A model generated the notes under the pieces. It was not told the DNA's origin, searched no databases, and worked only from the letters and a program-made list of their open reading frames with translations. The translations under genes and the position numbers were made by a program. Shown piece by piece: positions 43,479 to 51,726 of a DNA stretch of 64,000 nucleotides. Position 1 is the first letter of the stretch. Each line of letters begins with the position of its first letter. The DNA is from CAWBBA01 sp963729795 (GTDB taxonomy: Bacteria; Desulfobacterota; Desulfomonilia; Desulfomonilales; Desulfomonilaceae), in the NCBI GenBank assembly GCA_963729795.1, contig CAVSPC010000019.1, positions 1 through 64,000 of the forward strand, given 5' to 3'.

Positions 43479-44015
43479 CTATGCTTCCGCCGCCGCAGGG
43501 ATCATTCTGGCCACAGTGTCCAGAGCGGTCTTTTCCTCTAATGAAAGGATCTTTTTGAAATCCAGAACAATGAGAATACCCTCATCGAGATGGACCACTC
43601 CGCTGATGTACGCGCTTTGCACCCCGGCGACAATAATATCCGGAGGCGGTGAGATCCTAGAGGCTGGAACAGTTATAACCTTCGCCACTGAATCCACTAT
43701 GAAGCCGGTCACATTGCCTTCTATCTCTACCACCAAAATTCGAGTTCCGGCTTTTGCTCCGTCAGGTTGAGGCTGGCTCCGTAGCCGAAGCCTCTTTCTG
43801 AGGTCCAGGACCGGGATTATATTCCCCCGAAGGTTGATGACGCCCTCCACAAAATCCGGCGTATTCGGGATTTCGGTAATGTTGGACATCATGATGATTT
43901 CCTGAACGACAAGGATTTGCACGCCAAATCTCTCCGGCCCGATGGTGAAGCTGATCATTTGAACCGATTCTTCCACCTCCGGGATCCTTCTTCTTGCTTG
44001 TTCTCTACCGTTCAT
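43479..44015 (-). CDS. cheW: CheW coupling protein
   Basis: 178 residues. The two beta-barrel halves of CheW are clear: MISFTIGPERFGVQILVVQE, then TPDFVEGVINLRGNIIPVLD and, later, GTRILVVEIEGNVTGFIVDS and YISGVVHLDEGILIVLDFKK. It links CheA to the receptor. It lies 84 bases upstream of the receptor gene and 44 bases downstream of the REC-PATAN-REC-CheB gene, all on one strand. Confidence 0.92.
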   Translation of the reverse strand: MNGREQARRRIPEVEESVQMISFTIGPERFGVQILVVQEIIMMSNITEIPNTPDFVEGVINLRGNIIPVLDLRKRLRLRSQPQPDGAKAGTRILVVEIEGNVTGFIVDSVAKVITVPASRISPPPDIIVAGVQSAYISGVVHLDEGILIVLDFKKILSLEEKTALDTVARMIPAAAEA

Positions 44016-44059
44016 TATGATGTCTCCTTGCCAGGCGTCGCGTGCATGTCTAACACAGC

Positions 44060-46021
44060 CTACTTGATTAACTTTTGGAACTTTTCCACCAAGCCATCAG
44101 CCGAAGACTTGTGGTCCACTATGCCTTCCCGCAGAGCTTCTTCAGCCATCCTGGGATCCACACTCGAAACCGGATCTTGAACCATCGTGGTTCCGCGGGC
44201 ATGTTTCACGGCTCTCAATCCCTCAATGCCACGATAAGGCCCGCCTGACAGAAGCACCGCCAGGAGATTCTCGCCCATGATCTTCGACGCTGAGACGAGG
44301 AAGTTGTCGAGCGCATCAGAGCGAGGGGAATCCGAAGGAATTGTCAGGACGGGCCTGCCGGATTCGTTGATTAAACTTAGCGGAACAGTAGCCGGATGAA
44401 TGTAACAAACGCCGTCAACCAGGGGCAAGCCGGATTCGATTGGCCTCACCTCAAGTTTGCTCCGTCTCGCCAGATAATCGACAAAAGCGCCAATGGCTTC
44501 CTGTTGCATGTCGTGCATGACAACAATACCTGTCGGCAACTCGTTCGGAATAAGCGGGATGATCCGGATTAGGTCTGTACAGCCGCCGGTGGATGAGCCA
44601 AATACCGACAGAAACTTGCTTGGAGCGGATTTGTCAGGAACTCCCTGGGGCGAATTGACAGGGGAAGGTATCTTTATCCGCCGAATTCGATTGAATTTGA
44701 TGTCACAAGCTTCCTTGACACGGGTGACCAGATCGTCTGCTCGCCCATCGACGCGCCAGTTGTTCTGAGGTTTCCGGAGAAAGTCCACCCCGCCAAGGCA
44801 TAAGAGATCAAATGGGTTTGCTCCGACCCCACCGACAAATCCGCTGAATATTACCACGGGACAGGGGCTTCTGATCATTATATGCATTAGAGTGGTGCTG
44901 CCCTTCATCACGGGCATGTCCCAGTCCAGGAGGATAAGGTCGGGCTTCAGCTCGTCGATTTTCTCCAAGGCCTCCTGGCCGTTAGTAGCATATCCTGCGA
45001 CCATTAGACCGGGATCCGATTGAAGCACTTCCTGAACGATCTTCCGTATGAAACGGGAGTCGTCAACTATCATAATTCTCTTTGCAGATGCGGGTTGCGC
45101 ACGGACCATGGGGTCTCGGGAAGACACTAGATTCAGGACCTTGCCATTTCCGGGCGCCTCAAATTGAAGGGCTTCGCCCATTGGCGGAGGAACCGGCTCC
45201 AACGCATGACGAATCTCGTCTCGCTGACGAATCCCCTCCATCAACAGACTTTGCCAATCTATAAATACGGTCTGCTTGGGTACAGCGAAAACAACCTGTG
45301 AGAGGAATTCACCGGACTCCCATCCCAGGATCTCGTAAAATGCTTCAACCCCGGTGATCGAACCGCATTCTGCATGCACGATTCCTCCGTCGTGAACATA
45401 GATAGAGCCTCGGTTTCCGTCGCTGTAAATCCTAAGCAGCGTGCTGTCTTTCCGATAGCAGAGCATCTGAATTACATCTTCCAGCCTAATTCCAACCACC
45501 CGGCCCTTGAACCCCTGCTCGGGCCGGAGCATATTGAAGAGTAATTCCGCCATCTTTTCGTGAGAGAAGGGCTTGCTTATGAAATTTGCGCAACCCATGG
45601 CAAGCGCGGTGACTTCGTCACCTGTCAACTCTTTCTCTGCGACCATCACCACCGGGACGGGGAGTTCCATCCGGCGGGACTCACGTAGTAATTCCAAGCC
45701 ATCAAGCTTTCCTGGACGATGATGATCCAAAACCACCAGGTCGGCAGGCTCGCGGCGCAGCATGTCGATAGCAGCGGTTACGGATCTTGCGGACAAAACA
45801 ATGTATCGGGGCCCCAACTCCGCAAAATAGGCTTCGACAAATCCATGGAGGACCTCTTCATCTTCCACGACAAGGATCCTACTTTCCGACAACGGCGGCT
45901 CCTTTAGACCTTTGTTCCTCTTACGACTCAAAACCGCGTGGTTTTGGATGGCCGTTTCACTTGGTGGCAGATCGGGCGCCAGGGGCTTTGATTCGACTGC
46001 CATATTCGATCCGAATATCAT
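44060..46021 (-). CDS. REC-PATAN-REC-CheB fusion protein
   Basis: 653 residues with four domains. REC1 (about 45-165: ILVVEDEEVLHGFV, LVVLDHHRPG), PATAN/DUF4388 (about 170-270: GRVVGIRLEDVIQMLCYRKD, IYVHDGGIVHAECGSITG), REC2 (about 315-430: RIMIVDDSRFIRKI, LILLDWDMPVMKG) and a CheB-type domain (about 465-650). The CheB domain keeps the serine in FGSSTGG and a histidine in VVMHDMQQ, but the catalytic Asp region reads LLSGGPYRGIEG instead of GMGxDGAxG. Methylesterase activity is therefore doubtful. The fusion suggests integration of two phospho-inputs. Confidence 0.82.
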   Translation of the reverse strand: MIFGSNMAVESKPLAPDLPPSETAIQNHAVLSRKRNKGLKEPPLSESRILVVEDEEVLHGFVEAYFAELGPRYIVLSARSVTAAIDMLRREPADLVVLDHHRPGKLDGLELLRESRRMELPVPVVMVAEKELTGDEVTALAMGCANFISKPFSHEKMAELLFNMLRPEQGFKGRVVGIRLEDVIQMLCYRKDSTLLRIYSDGNRGSIYVHDGGIVHAECGSITGVEAFYEILGWESGEFLSQVVFAVPKQTVFIDWQSLLMEGIRQRDEIRHALEPVPPPMGEALQFEAPGNGKVLNLVSSRDPMVRAQPASAKRIMIVDDSRFIRKIVQEVLQSDPGLMVAGYATNGQEALEKIDELKPDLILLDWDMPVMKGSTTLMHIMIRSPCPVVIFSGFVGGVGANPFDLLCLGGVDFLRKPQNNWRVDGRADDLVTRVKEACDIKFNRIRRIKIPSPVNSPQGVPDKSAPSKFLSVFGSSTGGCTDLIRIIPLIPNELPTGIVVMHDMQQEAIGAFVDYLARRSKLEVRPIESGLPLVDGVCYIHPATVPLSLINESGRPVLTIPSDSPRSDALDNFLVSASKIMGENLLAVLLSGGPYRGIEGLRAVKHARGTTMVQDPVSSVDPRMAEEALREGIVDHKSSADGLVEKFQKLIK

Positions 46022-46043
46022 GATTACCCGGCTAATCAGTGTG

Positions 46044-46331
46044 CTAGGTTCGGCCTTTCATCAGGTCAAGAAAGACGTTGGTGGATATTCGAACGTTTTT
46101 TTCAGGCGGATCAGGTTCGTTAACATCGGTGTGGGATGCATTCTTCCATGAGAGAATCTCGAAGAACGCTTCGTCGCCCTGGCGATCATCTGTCTCAACG
46201 CGGTAGATTTCTCCCTCTTTGATGAATATGAATCCACGCAGGCGGCCTTTTTTCACGTCGATTTTCCTGGACTCTCCGCTGGAAACTATCAACCTGACGG
46301 TTGTAAAGAGGTCGTATCCTGAAAAGTCCAT
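46044..46331 (-). CDS. Stand-alone PATAN/DUF4388-like domain protein
   Basis: 95 residues: MDFSGYDLFTTVRLIVSSGE, GFIFIKEGEIYRVETDDRQG, DEAFFEILSWKNAS. This is the same fold pattern as the PATAN domain in the next gene, 22 bases away. PATAN domains occur in cyanobacterial and deltaproteobacterial signalling proteins and can mediate protein contacts. GGAGG is only two bases from the ATG, and the frame is open another 35 codons upstream without a standard start codon, so the N-terminus is uncertain. It is the first gene of the chemosensory operon. Confidence 0.7.
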   Translation of the reverse strand: MDFSGYDLFTTVRLIVSSGESRKIDVKKGRLRGFIFIKEGEIYRVETDDRQGDEAFFEILSWKNASHTDVNEPDPPEKNVRISTNVFLDLMKGRT

Positions 46332-46888
46332 GACCTCCGCGAGATCCTCGGGGTGTTTGCTCTCTGAAACGTCCTCCGAGTTTACATTCGTGCGATAGGT
46401 ATCCGTGACTTCACCTCGCCGCTGTTTACGCCCTTCTCAGAAACCTTACCCCTGCGCAGGCACATTACTCGCCGGCAGCATCAAGAAGCGAATCTCCTCG
46501 ATACAGCCCGCCCTTTGCCGTCAAACAACTGTTGCACCGGCGGCGAATTAAGTGCCAATGCACTTGCGGCAAATCAGTTCTGGTCTCAGTTAAGGTTTCT
46601 AGTCTTTCGTTTTTGACTATATCACACGCAACTCCTCGTAATCAAGAACAATTGACTAAGGTCGATAACCATTCGGTTAAGTGAAGAGAAACGGATTCAC
46701 CATACACTGACATTGCCGCGGCTTGAGTGCTTGTAGCAACAAGTCGCCGGAGTGAAAATGTGAACTGAGGGCAGGTGGAAATTGATTTGGGCAATCGCCG
46801 TAGCTCATCGGAAATGTTCAAAACTTTGAGCAGCGCTCACCTTTGCACTTTTCAGGAGGGAGTCGAGGATTAACACTGGAGTAAATCG
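46332..46888. other. Non-coding stretch upstream of the chemosensory operon
   Basis: No gene is supported in these 557 bases. They contain the candidate promoter at 46616-46645 and should include the 5' leader of the operon. The part between 46650 and 46888 precedes nothing obvious and lies downstream of the convergently placed minus-strand gene's stop. Confidence 0.5.
46616..46645 (-). promoter_or_regulatory. Candidate promoter of the chemosensory operon
   Basis: On the minus strand TTGATT (46640-46645) and TATAGT (46616-46621) are 18 bases apart. The predicted transcript would carry a leader of about 280 bases before the first gene. Confidence 0.4.
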
Positions 46889-48778
46889 CTACTTGCGGAG
46901 AATCGGGCCACCGGTCGGGTGATTCCTGAGCGGCGACGTGCCCTTTAAGAATCGACGCGCACCTAAACTGAGCCCTACAAGATTAGAACTAGAAGATAAG
47001 CCGGCCTTCCATCTCTTTTCGACGAAGCGCCCCCAAGCAGGCTTTCTATACGCCCACGGTATTACTCTTGCATGATTCGAATGAATTGAATCGCAGCCTC
47101 TCCACGAGATGCCGGCAGCGGCCATCTTCGCGTTCGCTGTCACTTTGTTCAGCCATGCCAAACGTGTGCCATGGCGTCTCAACAGTACCAGGCTGTCATG
47201 AGGAGCCGGTTTATCGAAGCTCACCCCTCGGCTCACGAACCCCTTGGGAAGAACAAAAGCCGGTTGGCAACCGGCATTTAATGTGTCTTTCTCAGAAGGA
47301 TAAACGTACCAGGCACGCAGTGAGCGATCACCGTAAAGCATTCTGACCATGTCCCTTAGGCCGGCCCAACCGCGTACAACCACCGCCCGTTCGTGATACG
47401 ACTCTAAGTCAAAAAATACAAAGTTTGTCTTTGGTTTGACCCCCGGTACCCGGCTGATGAGGCTCCTCAACAGATCATTCCTGTCATGGGCGGCTTCTTT
47501 CCAGTCCACACTGAGACCCGCATGAAAAAGAACCATGAAACCAATACATGTAACCGCGGCGGAATTAGCCAGCAGCTTGGCTTTTCTAGCCTGCCAACAG
47601 GTCACCAGAGTCCCCATGAGTATTGCGAGCCCATAGGATGCAGAGGAATAGATACGGCCGGCCTCATGAAAATTGAACCAGGCGCTGCCTGAGTCTTTAA
47701 TTATTCCCCATTTAGCCAGAACCGTATTGATCAGCGTTGGAGACTCGCTGCCGTATCCCGCGAGCTGATAAGGGAGCATTCCGAAAAACAGAATCCCGAT
47801 ACCGATTACGATCAAATAAAATAGATCGCTGCGATTTCCTCCAGTATTTGCCTCCGCAGCTTTCTCGGCACGTTCAGATCCCCGAACAGCCAAAAATACC
47901 AGCCCGGCCACGCTTAAGGTCACCGCCATAGCCAAAACCCAAATATCAAGTTTGCCTGGAAATGTATTGAAAGGAGCAGCAAGGTATAAGGGCAGAAGGG
48001 CCAAATAGCCCCACACCAGGGCTGGCGATGGGAGAATATCGGTTCGTTGGACAACTCCGCCGTTCAAAAGGAAGAACCTTACTGCCAAAGCAGTCACGAA
48101 CGCAACCATCACACCAACGGTTATTCGCGAAACAAAGCTTTTGTCCGATCGTTTTACATAGCGCCTATGGATCGGCCAAACGAGCAAAGGGACAATGAAT
48201 ACCAAAAATCCCTCGGCCTCATACGTGAGAAACGACAGGAGATAAAGGAGAATCGGTGCGATCAATCCCGTCCATGATTGCGAGCGTTCTGTCCATCTCT
48301 GGAATGTCAAAACCGCGGCCCAAAAGAACAAGGCACTGAGCCTGGAATTATCTGTGAAGACGACGTAGGTCAGTGACGATACCATGGGAAGAAAGAATGC
48401 AAACAGTACCGACAACACGATCAGTAAACGGCGTTCGGGGAATGCTTTGGAAAGGCACGCGCCCATCAGCGCGCAAGATCCGGCCAGGAGCAGCAAAGAA
48501 AACAGATGAAAGGCAATGCTGTTGAAGCTAAAGATCTCGAACATGCCCATCCAATATACGCCTTCCAGCGGGCGCAGAAATTCCTTGGCATAACTCCAGA
48601 TAGATCCGGGAAACTGGTGCCAGTAAGACCAACTTAGTATCGTCCAGTCGTCTCCTTCGAACCCTATGTCCCCGGTCAAGGCAGTGAGGGTGACGGAGTA
48701 AATGACGAGGCATGCGGTAAGAAGCAGCAACAGTCGAATATTTGAAGTGGCTGAATCGTCAAATCCCGGGTTTCTCAA
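46889..48778 (-). CDS. GT-C-like multi-pass membrane protein
   Basis: 629 residues from TTG 48778 with GGAG seven bases upstream. About eleven membrane helices. After the first helix comes GDIGFEGDDWTILSWSYW, an acidic loop typical of GT-C-type glycosyltransferases, and then FLRPLEGVYWMGMFEIF. The C-terminal soluble part includes NFVFFDLESYHERAVVVRGW. It is not closely similar to the tandem pair at 16-19 kb but may act in the same glycan pathway. The specific function is unknown. Confidence 0.65.
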   Translation of the reverse strand: MRNPGFDDSATSNIRLLLLLTACLVIYSVTLTALTGDIGFEGDDWTILSWSYWHQFPGSIWSYAKEFLRPLEGVYWMGMFEIFSFNSIAFHLFSLLLLAGSCALMGACLSKAFPERRLLIVLSVLFAFFLPMVSSLTYVVFTDNSRLSALFFWAAVLTFQRWTERSQSWTGLIAPILLYLLSFLTYEAEGFLVFIVPLLVWPIHRRYVKRSDKSFVSRITVGVMVAFVTALAVRFFLLNGGVVQRTDILPSPALVWGYLALLPLYLAAPFNTFPGKLDIWVLAMAVTLSVAGLVFLAVRGSERAEKAAEANTGGNRSDLFYLIVIGIGILFFGMLPYQLAGYGSESPTLINTVLAKWGIIKDSGSAWFNFHEAGRIYSSASYGLAILMGTLVTCWQARKAKLLANSAAVTCIGFMVLFHAGLSVDWKEAAHDRNDLLRSLISRVPGVKPKTNFVFFDLESYHERAVVVRGWAGLRDMVRMLYGDRSLRAWYVYPSEKDTLNAGCQPAFVLPKGFVSRGVSFDKPAPHDSLVLLRRHGTRLAWLNKVTANAKMAAAGISWRGCDSIHSNHARVIPWAYRKPAWGRFVEKRWKAGLSSSSNLVGLSLGARRFLKGTSPLRNHPTGGPILRK

Positions 48779-48902
48779 TTTGTGCTCCGCAAAATACCAA
48801 ACTCTAAATATAGACAGACATGATCATTATCAAAGCCAGGATCGCAAGAAAAGAAATTATTTGCCCGGCACGTGAACATTCGCTTTCGCTCCAGAAAAGA
48901 TA

Positions 48903-48981
48903 GTAATTGCGAGCGAAGCGGAGAATTCTTTTCCCTTAAACGACGCTTAGATTGCTTCGTCGTTTCACTCTTCGCAATGAC
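48903..48981. repeat. Divergent copy of the GTCATTGCGAG repeat
   Basis: GTAATTGCGAGCGAAGCGG at 48903 and CTTCGCAATGAC ending at 48981 are the two inverted ends, with GATTGCTTCGTCGTTTCACT inside. It occupies the gap between the divergent membrane-protein and ABC ATPase genes (48779-49149), which otherwise holds nothing. Confidence 0.6.
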
Positions 48982-49149
48982 AAAGGACAGAAGACCCCCG
49001 CCTAAGAGAATGCTTGCCTTGGCACAGAGGCCGACGGGGACTTGACCGCCGGATGTCGTTTTGATAGCGTCTCACAACAATAGTTGCACCGAAATGGCGC
49101 AATATCAAGCCGATGGTCCGGGGCTCCGTTAGTATTGCGAGATATTCTG

Positions 49150-50379
49150 ATGTCCGGCGATACAGTCATCAAAATAGATGGTCTCTGGAAGCGCTATGGT
49201 TTGCCGATTCCTGACGTTTTTGGAAAAGTGCGAAGCTTTCTGGGAAATTCAAAGTCTGCCCCACGCAATGGCGATGCCCGTGACTGGGCGCTCAGGGATC
49301 TTAACCTTGAGGTCCGCCGGGGCGAAACCCTCGGCATTGTGGGGCGCAATGGCGCAGGAAAGAGCACGCTCCTTAAAGTGCTTGCCGGAGTCACAGCGCC
49401 TACTAAAGGCAGAGTGGAGATTCACGGTAGGATCTTCCCCATGATAGAGCTGAACGCAGGCTTGAACAAAGAGCTGACCGGCCGGGAAAATGTGCGCCTC
49501 CTGGGTGCTGTGATGGGCATGACTCGCCGAGAGATCGAATCTCGTCTGCCGGAAATAGAGGGTTATACCGATCTCGGAGAGTGGTTTGACAAGCCCGTGA
49601 GAATGTACTCCAGCGGAATGTTGAGCCGGCTGGGCTTCGGTGTTGCCGTGAACGTTGAGAGCGATGTGATTCTTATTGATGAAACCTTTGCCGTGGGAGA
49701 CCTAAAATTCCAGAACAAAAGCATGGCCAGGATTAAAGAAATGCGGGAGAGCGGGGTCACGGTATTGCTGGTGAGCCACGGCCTCGAAACCCTGCAATTT
49801 GTAGCACGACGCGGCCTATTTTTGGAAGAGGGCCGACTATTGGCCGAAGGTACCGCCCTGGACGCGATCAATGCCTACGAGAAGGCTGTATTTCGTGCAG
49901 ACCCAGGGCAATCGGAAATCCGTGCTAGAAGTCGAATTTCAACCCAAGAGGTTAATATTTACAACGCAAGGCTATATGATGCAGACGGTCGGACACTTAA
50001 TGAGATTGTGGCTGACACACCGTTCGGGATAGAGGTCGATTTGCGCCTTAACCAAATCCTGGAGCGACCCATGTTTTCCATGGGGATTCACAATGATGCC
50101 GGAGTGCTCTGCAAGTGGAACATTTCCTTGGAGGACGGCCTTTCGGTACCCGGTTTGCGCGATCGCTTTCTAGTTAGAGCATGGTATCCCGAAAATCACT
50201 TGATGAAAGGTCTTTATGAAGTCCATTTTGCCGCGAGGGATGGTGCTTCATTTGAGACGCTCGAACGTGTTGCGGGACTTCTGAAGTTTACCGTGAAAGG
50301 TCCTGCAGGCGCGAAAGGGATTGTTTCCGGGCCTTGCCTGTGGACCGTTTCGCCGCAGTCCTTAAACTGTAAATCTTGA
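49150..50379 (+). CDS. Wzt-like ABC transporter ATP-binding protein
   Basis: About 409 residues from ATG 49150; the upstream extension to 49084 is unlikely. The ATPase part has GIVGRNGAGKSTLLKVLAG (Walker A), MYSSGMLSRLGFGVAV (signature) and DVILIDETFAVGD (Walker B). The C-terminal 150 residues (EVNIYNARLYDADGRTLNEI, then MFSMGIHNDAGVLCKWN) resemble the carbohydrate-binding Wzt C-domain that reads the end group of O-antigen before export. No Wzm-type permease gene is visible nearby, so the partner must be elsewhere. It is followed 36 bases later by a glycosyltransferase gene. Confidence 0.85.
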   Translation: MSGDTVIKIDGLWKRYGLPIPDVFGKVRSFLGNSKSAPRNGDARDWALRDLNLEVRRGETLGIVGRNGAGKSTLLKVLAGVTAPTKGRVEIHGRIFPMIELNAGLNKELTGRENVRLLGAVMGMTRREIESRLPEIEGYTDLGEWFDKPVRMYSSGMLSRLGFGVAVNVESDVILIDETFAVGDLKFQNKSMARIKEMRESGVTVLLVSHGLETLQFVARRGLFLEEGRLLAEGTALDAINAYEKAVFRADPGQSEIRARSRISTQEVNIYNARLYDADGRTLNEIVADTPFGIEVDLRLNQILERPMFSMGIHNDAGVLCKWNISLEDGLSVPGLRDRFLVRAWYPENHLMKGLYEVHFAARDGASFETLERVAGLLKFTVKGPAGAKGIVSGPCLWTVSPQSLNCKS

Positions 50380-50415
50380 TGCAGCGTCCGCCGATCGGAC
50401 AAACAGAGCATAATT

Positions 50416-51291
50416 ATGGAACTTGTTATAGACGACCGGGCTTACAATGTTCAAGTGACTCGAAATGTCTCTCTTCCGCCGGATGCGCCCCGTTTGGCCG
50501 TGATTTCGCGACAACAAAACAAGACTGCAACAAATTTGATGCGTGTTTGTATTGATGCGGTCCGCTATTTCACTTCCGAGCCTCACGAATTATGGGTGAT
50601 TGACAACAATTCTCCCTTGCAGAATGTTCAATGGCTCTCGGACCAGCCAGACATCAATATCGCCCTGAATCGGACCGAACCTCTGCCACCGCACGCGAGA
50701 AACGGCTTCAATGTTGCAACCGATCCGGACTCGCAATTAACCTGGGATAGTTACGCAAATGCCATAGGACTGGAAATTGGGATAAGACTGATCGACCCAA
50801 GATCGAATTATCTCATGTGCATGCACATGGATACCATGCCCTGCAAAGCAGGATGGCTGTCTTACTTGAGATCAAAGATCAAGAACAAGGTGGGTGCGGC
50901 CGGCGTGCGCATGGACAGAACACGGACCCCGGACGGGGTCCTGCACGTTTTGGGATACATGGTGGATTTTCAGTTGTTTAAGAAGCTCCAATTAGACTTC
51001 TTGCCGGACTTGCCCCGACTGGACGTGGGCGACCGGGTAACCGTGCGTTTACGACAGGAAGGATACGACGTATTTGCCTGTCCAAACACACTTTGGGATC
51101 CGCCCGTCGCCGAGAAGATACCGTCATCTTCGCCGTTAAAGGATTTTCGGGTCGATAGAGCTTTAGACGAGGAGGGCAACGTGATTTTTCTTCACCTTGG
51201 TAGAGGTGTGAGAAAATCTCTCGGCGTGCATACTCGGGGAACTCTGGCCGACGAATGGCTTAGAATTGCGTATCAACACCTTCTGATTTAG
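50416..51291 (+). CDS. Probable GT-A fold glycosyltransferase
   Basis: 291 residues. RLAVISRQQNKTATNLMRVC and LWVIDNNSPLQNVQWL resemble the nucleotide-binding start of GT2-type enzymes (V-I-D-N-x-S). YLMCMHMDTMPCKAGWL places an Asp where the metal-binding DxD normally lies. The end, VIFLHLGRGVRKSLGVH, is similar to other putative glycan enzymes. It follows the Wzt-like ATPase and probably serves the same glycan. Donor and acceptor are unknown. Confidence 0.65.
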   Translation: MELVIDDRAYNVQVTRNVSLPPDAPRLAVISRQQNKTATNLMRVCIDAVRYFTSEPHELWVIDNNSPLQNVQWLSDQPDINIALNRTEPLPPHARNGFNVATDPDSQLTWDSYANAIGLEIGIRLIDPRSNYLMCMHMDTMPCKAGWLSYLRSKIKNKVGAAGVRMDRTRTPDGVLHVLGYMVDFQLFKKLQLDFLPDLPRLDVGDRVTVRLRQEGYDVFACPNTLWDPPVAEKIPSSSPLKDFRVDRALDEEGNVIFLHLGRGVRKSLGVHTRGTLADEWLRIAYQHLLI

Positions 51292-51416
51292 CTGTGCGGG
51301 AAGGAGCCGGGCGTGCCGTGCCCTCGCTGGAAGAATGTGGAGGGCCGTTGGCCTATAATACCTTGGAACAAGAAAGACTCATACCAGGTCACTTCAAGCA
51401 AGTGACCCCATGTTTC

Positions 51417-51534
51417 TGGTGGGGCAGGCATCCTGCCTGCCGTCATGCCGGCGTACACCGGCATCCAGACTGGCCCCCGGATCAGGGTCCGGGGTGACGA
51501 ATGGCCGGCAGTCCCGCGCGGGACTGCCCCACCA
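51417..51534. repeat. TGGTGGGGCAGG inverted repeat element
   Basis: TGGTGGGGCAGGCATCCTGC at 51417 and TGCCCCACCA ending at 51534 are the inverted ends. Inside are further palindromes (CAGGCATCCTGCCTG, GCCGGCGTACACCGGC, GTCCCGCGCGGGAC). A related motif, AGTGGGACGGGCATCCTGCC, recurs at 56981. The rest of 51292-51726 holds no gene. Confidence 0.65.
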
Positions 51535-51726
51535 TACCTTGTCTAAGATGTCACTTGTTTAGCTGCGCATTGAGTATCTTCTCAATAACCCCGGGCAAGA
51601 ATGTCCCGAGTCAGGTTGCGGCCCCAGTAATTTCAAATAGATAAAAGCACAGGATACGAATCCTGCCCGGACTTATTGAGAAGTTACCGCATTGATGTCA
51701 TGCTCAAATTCAATGAGTATTCGGCC

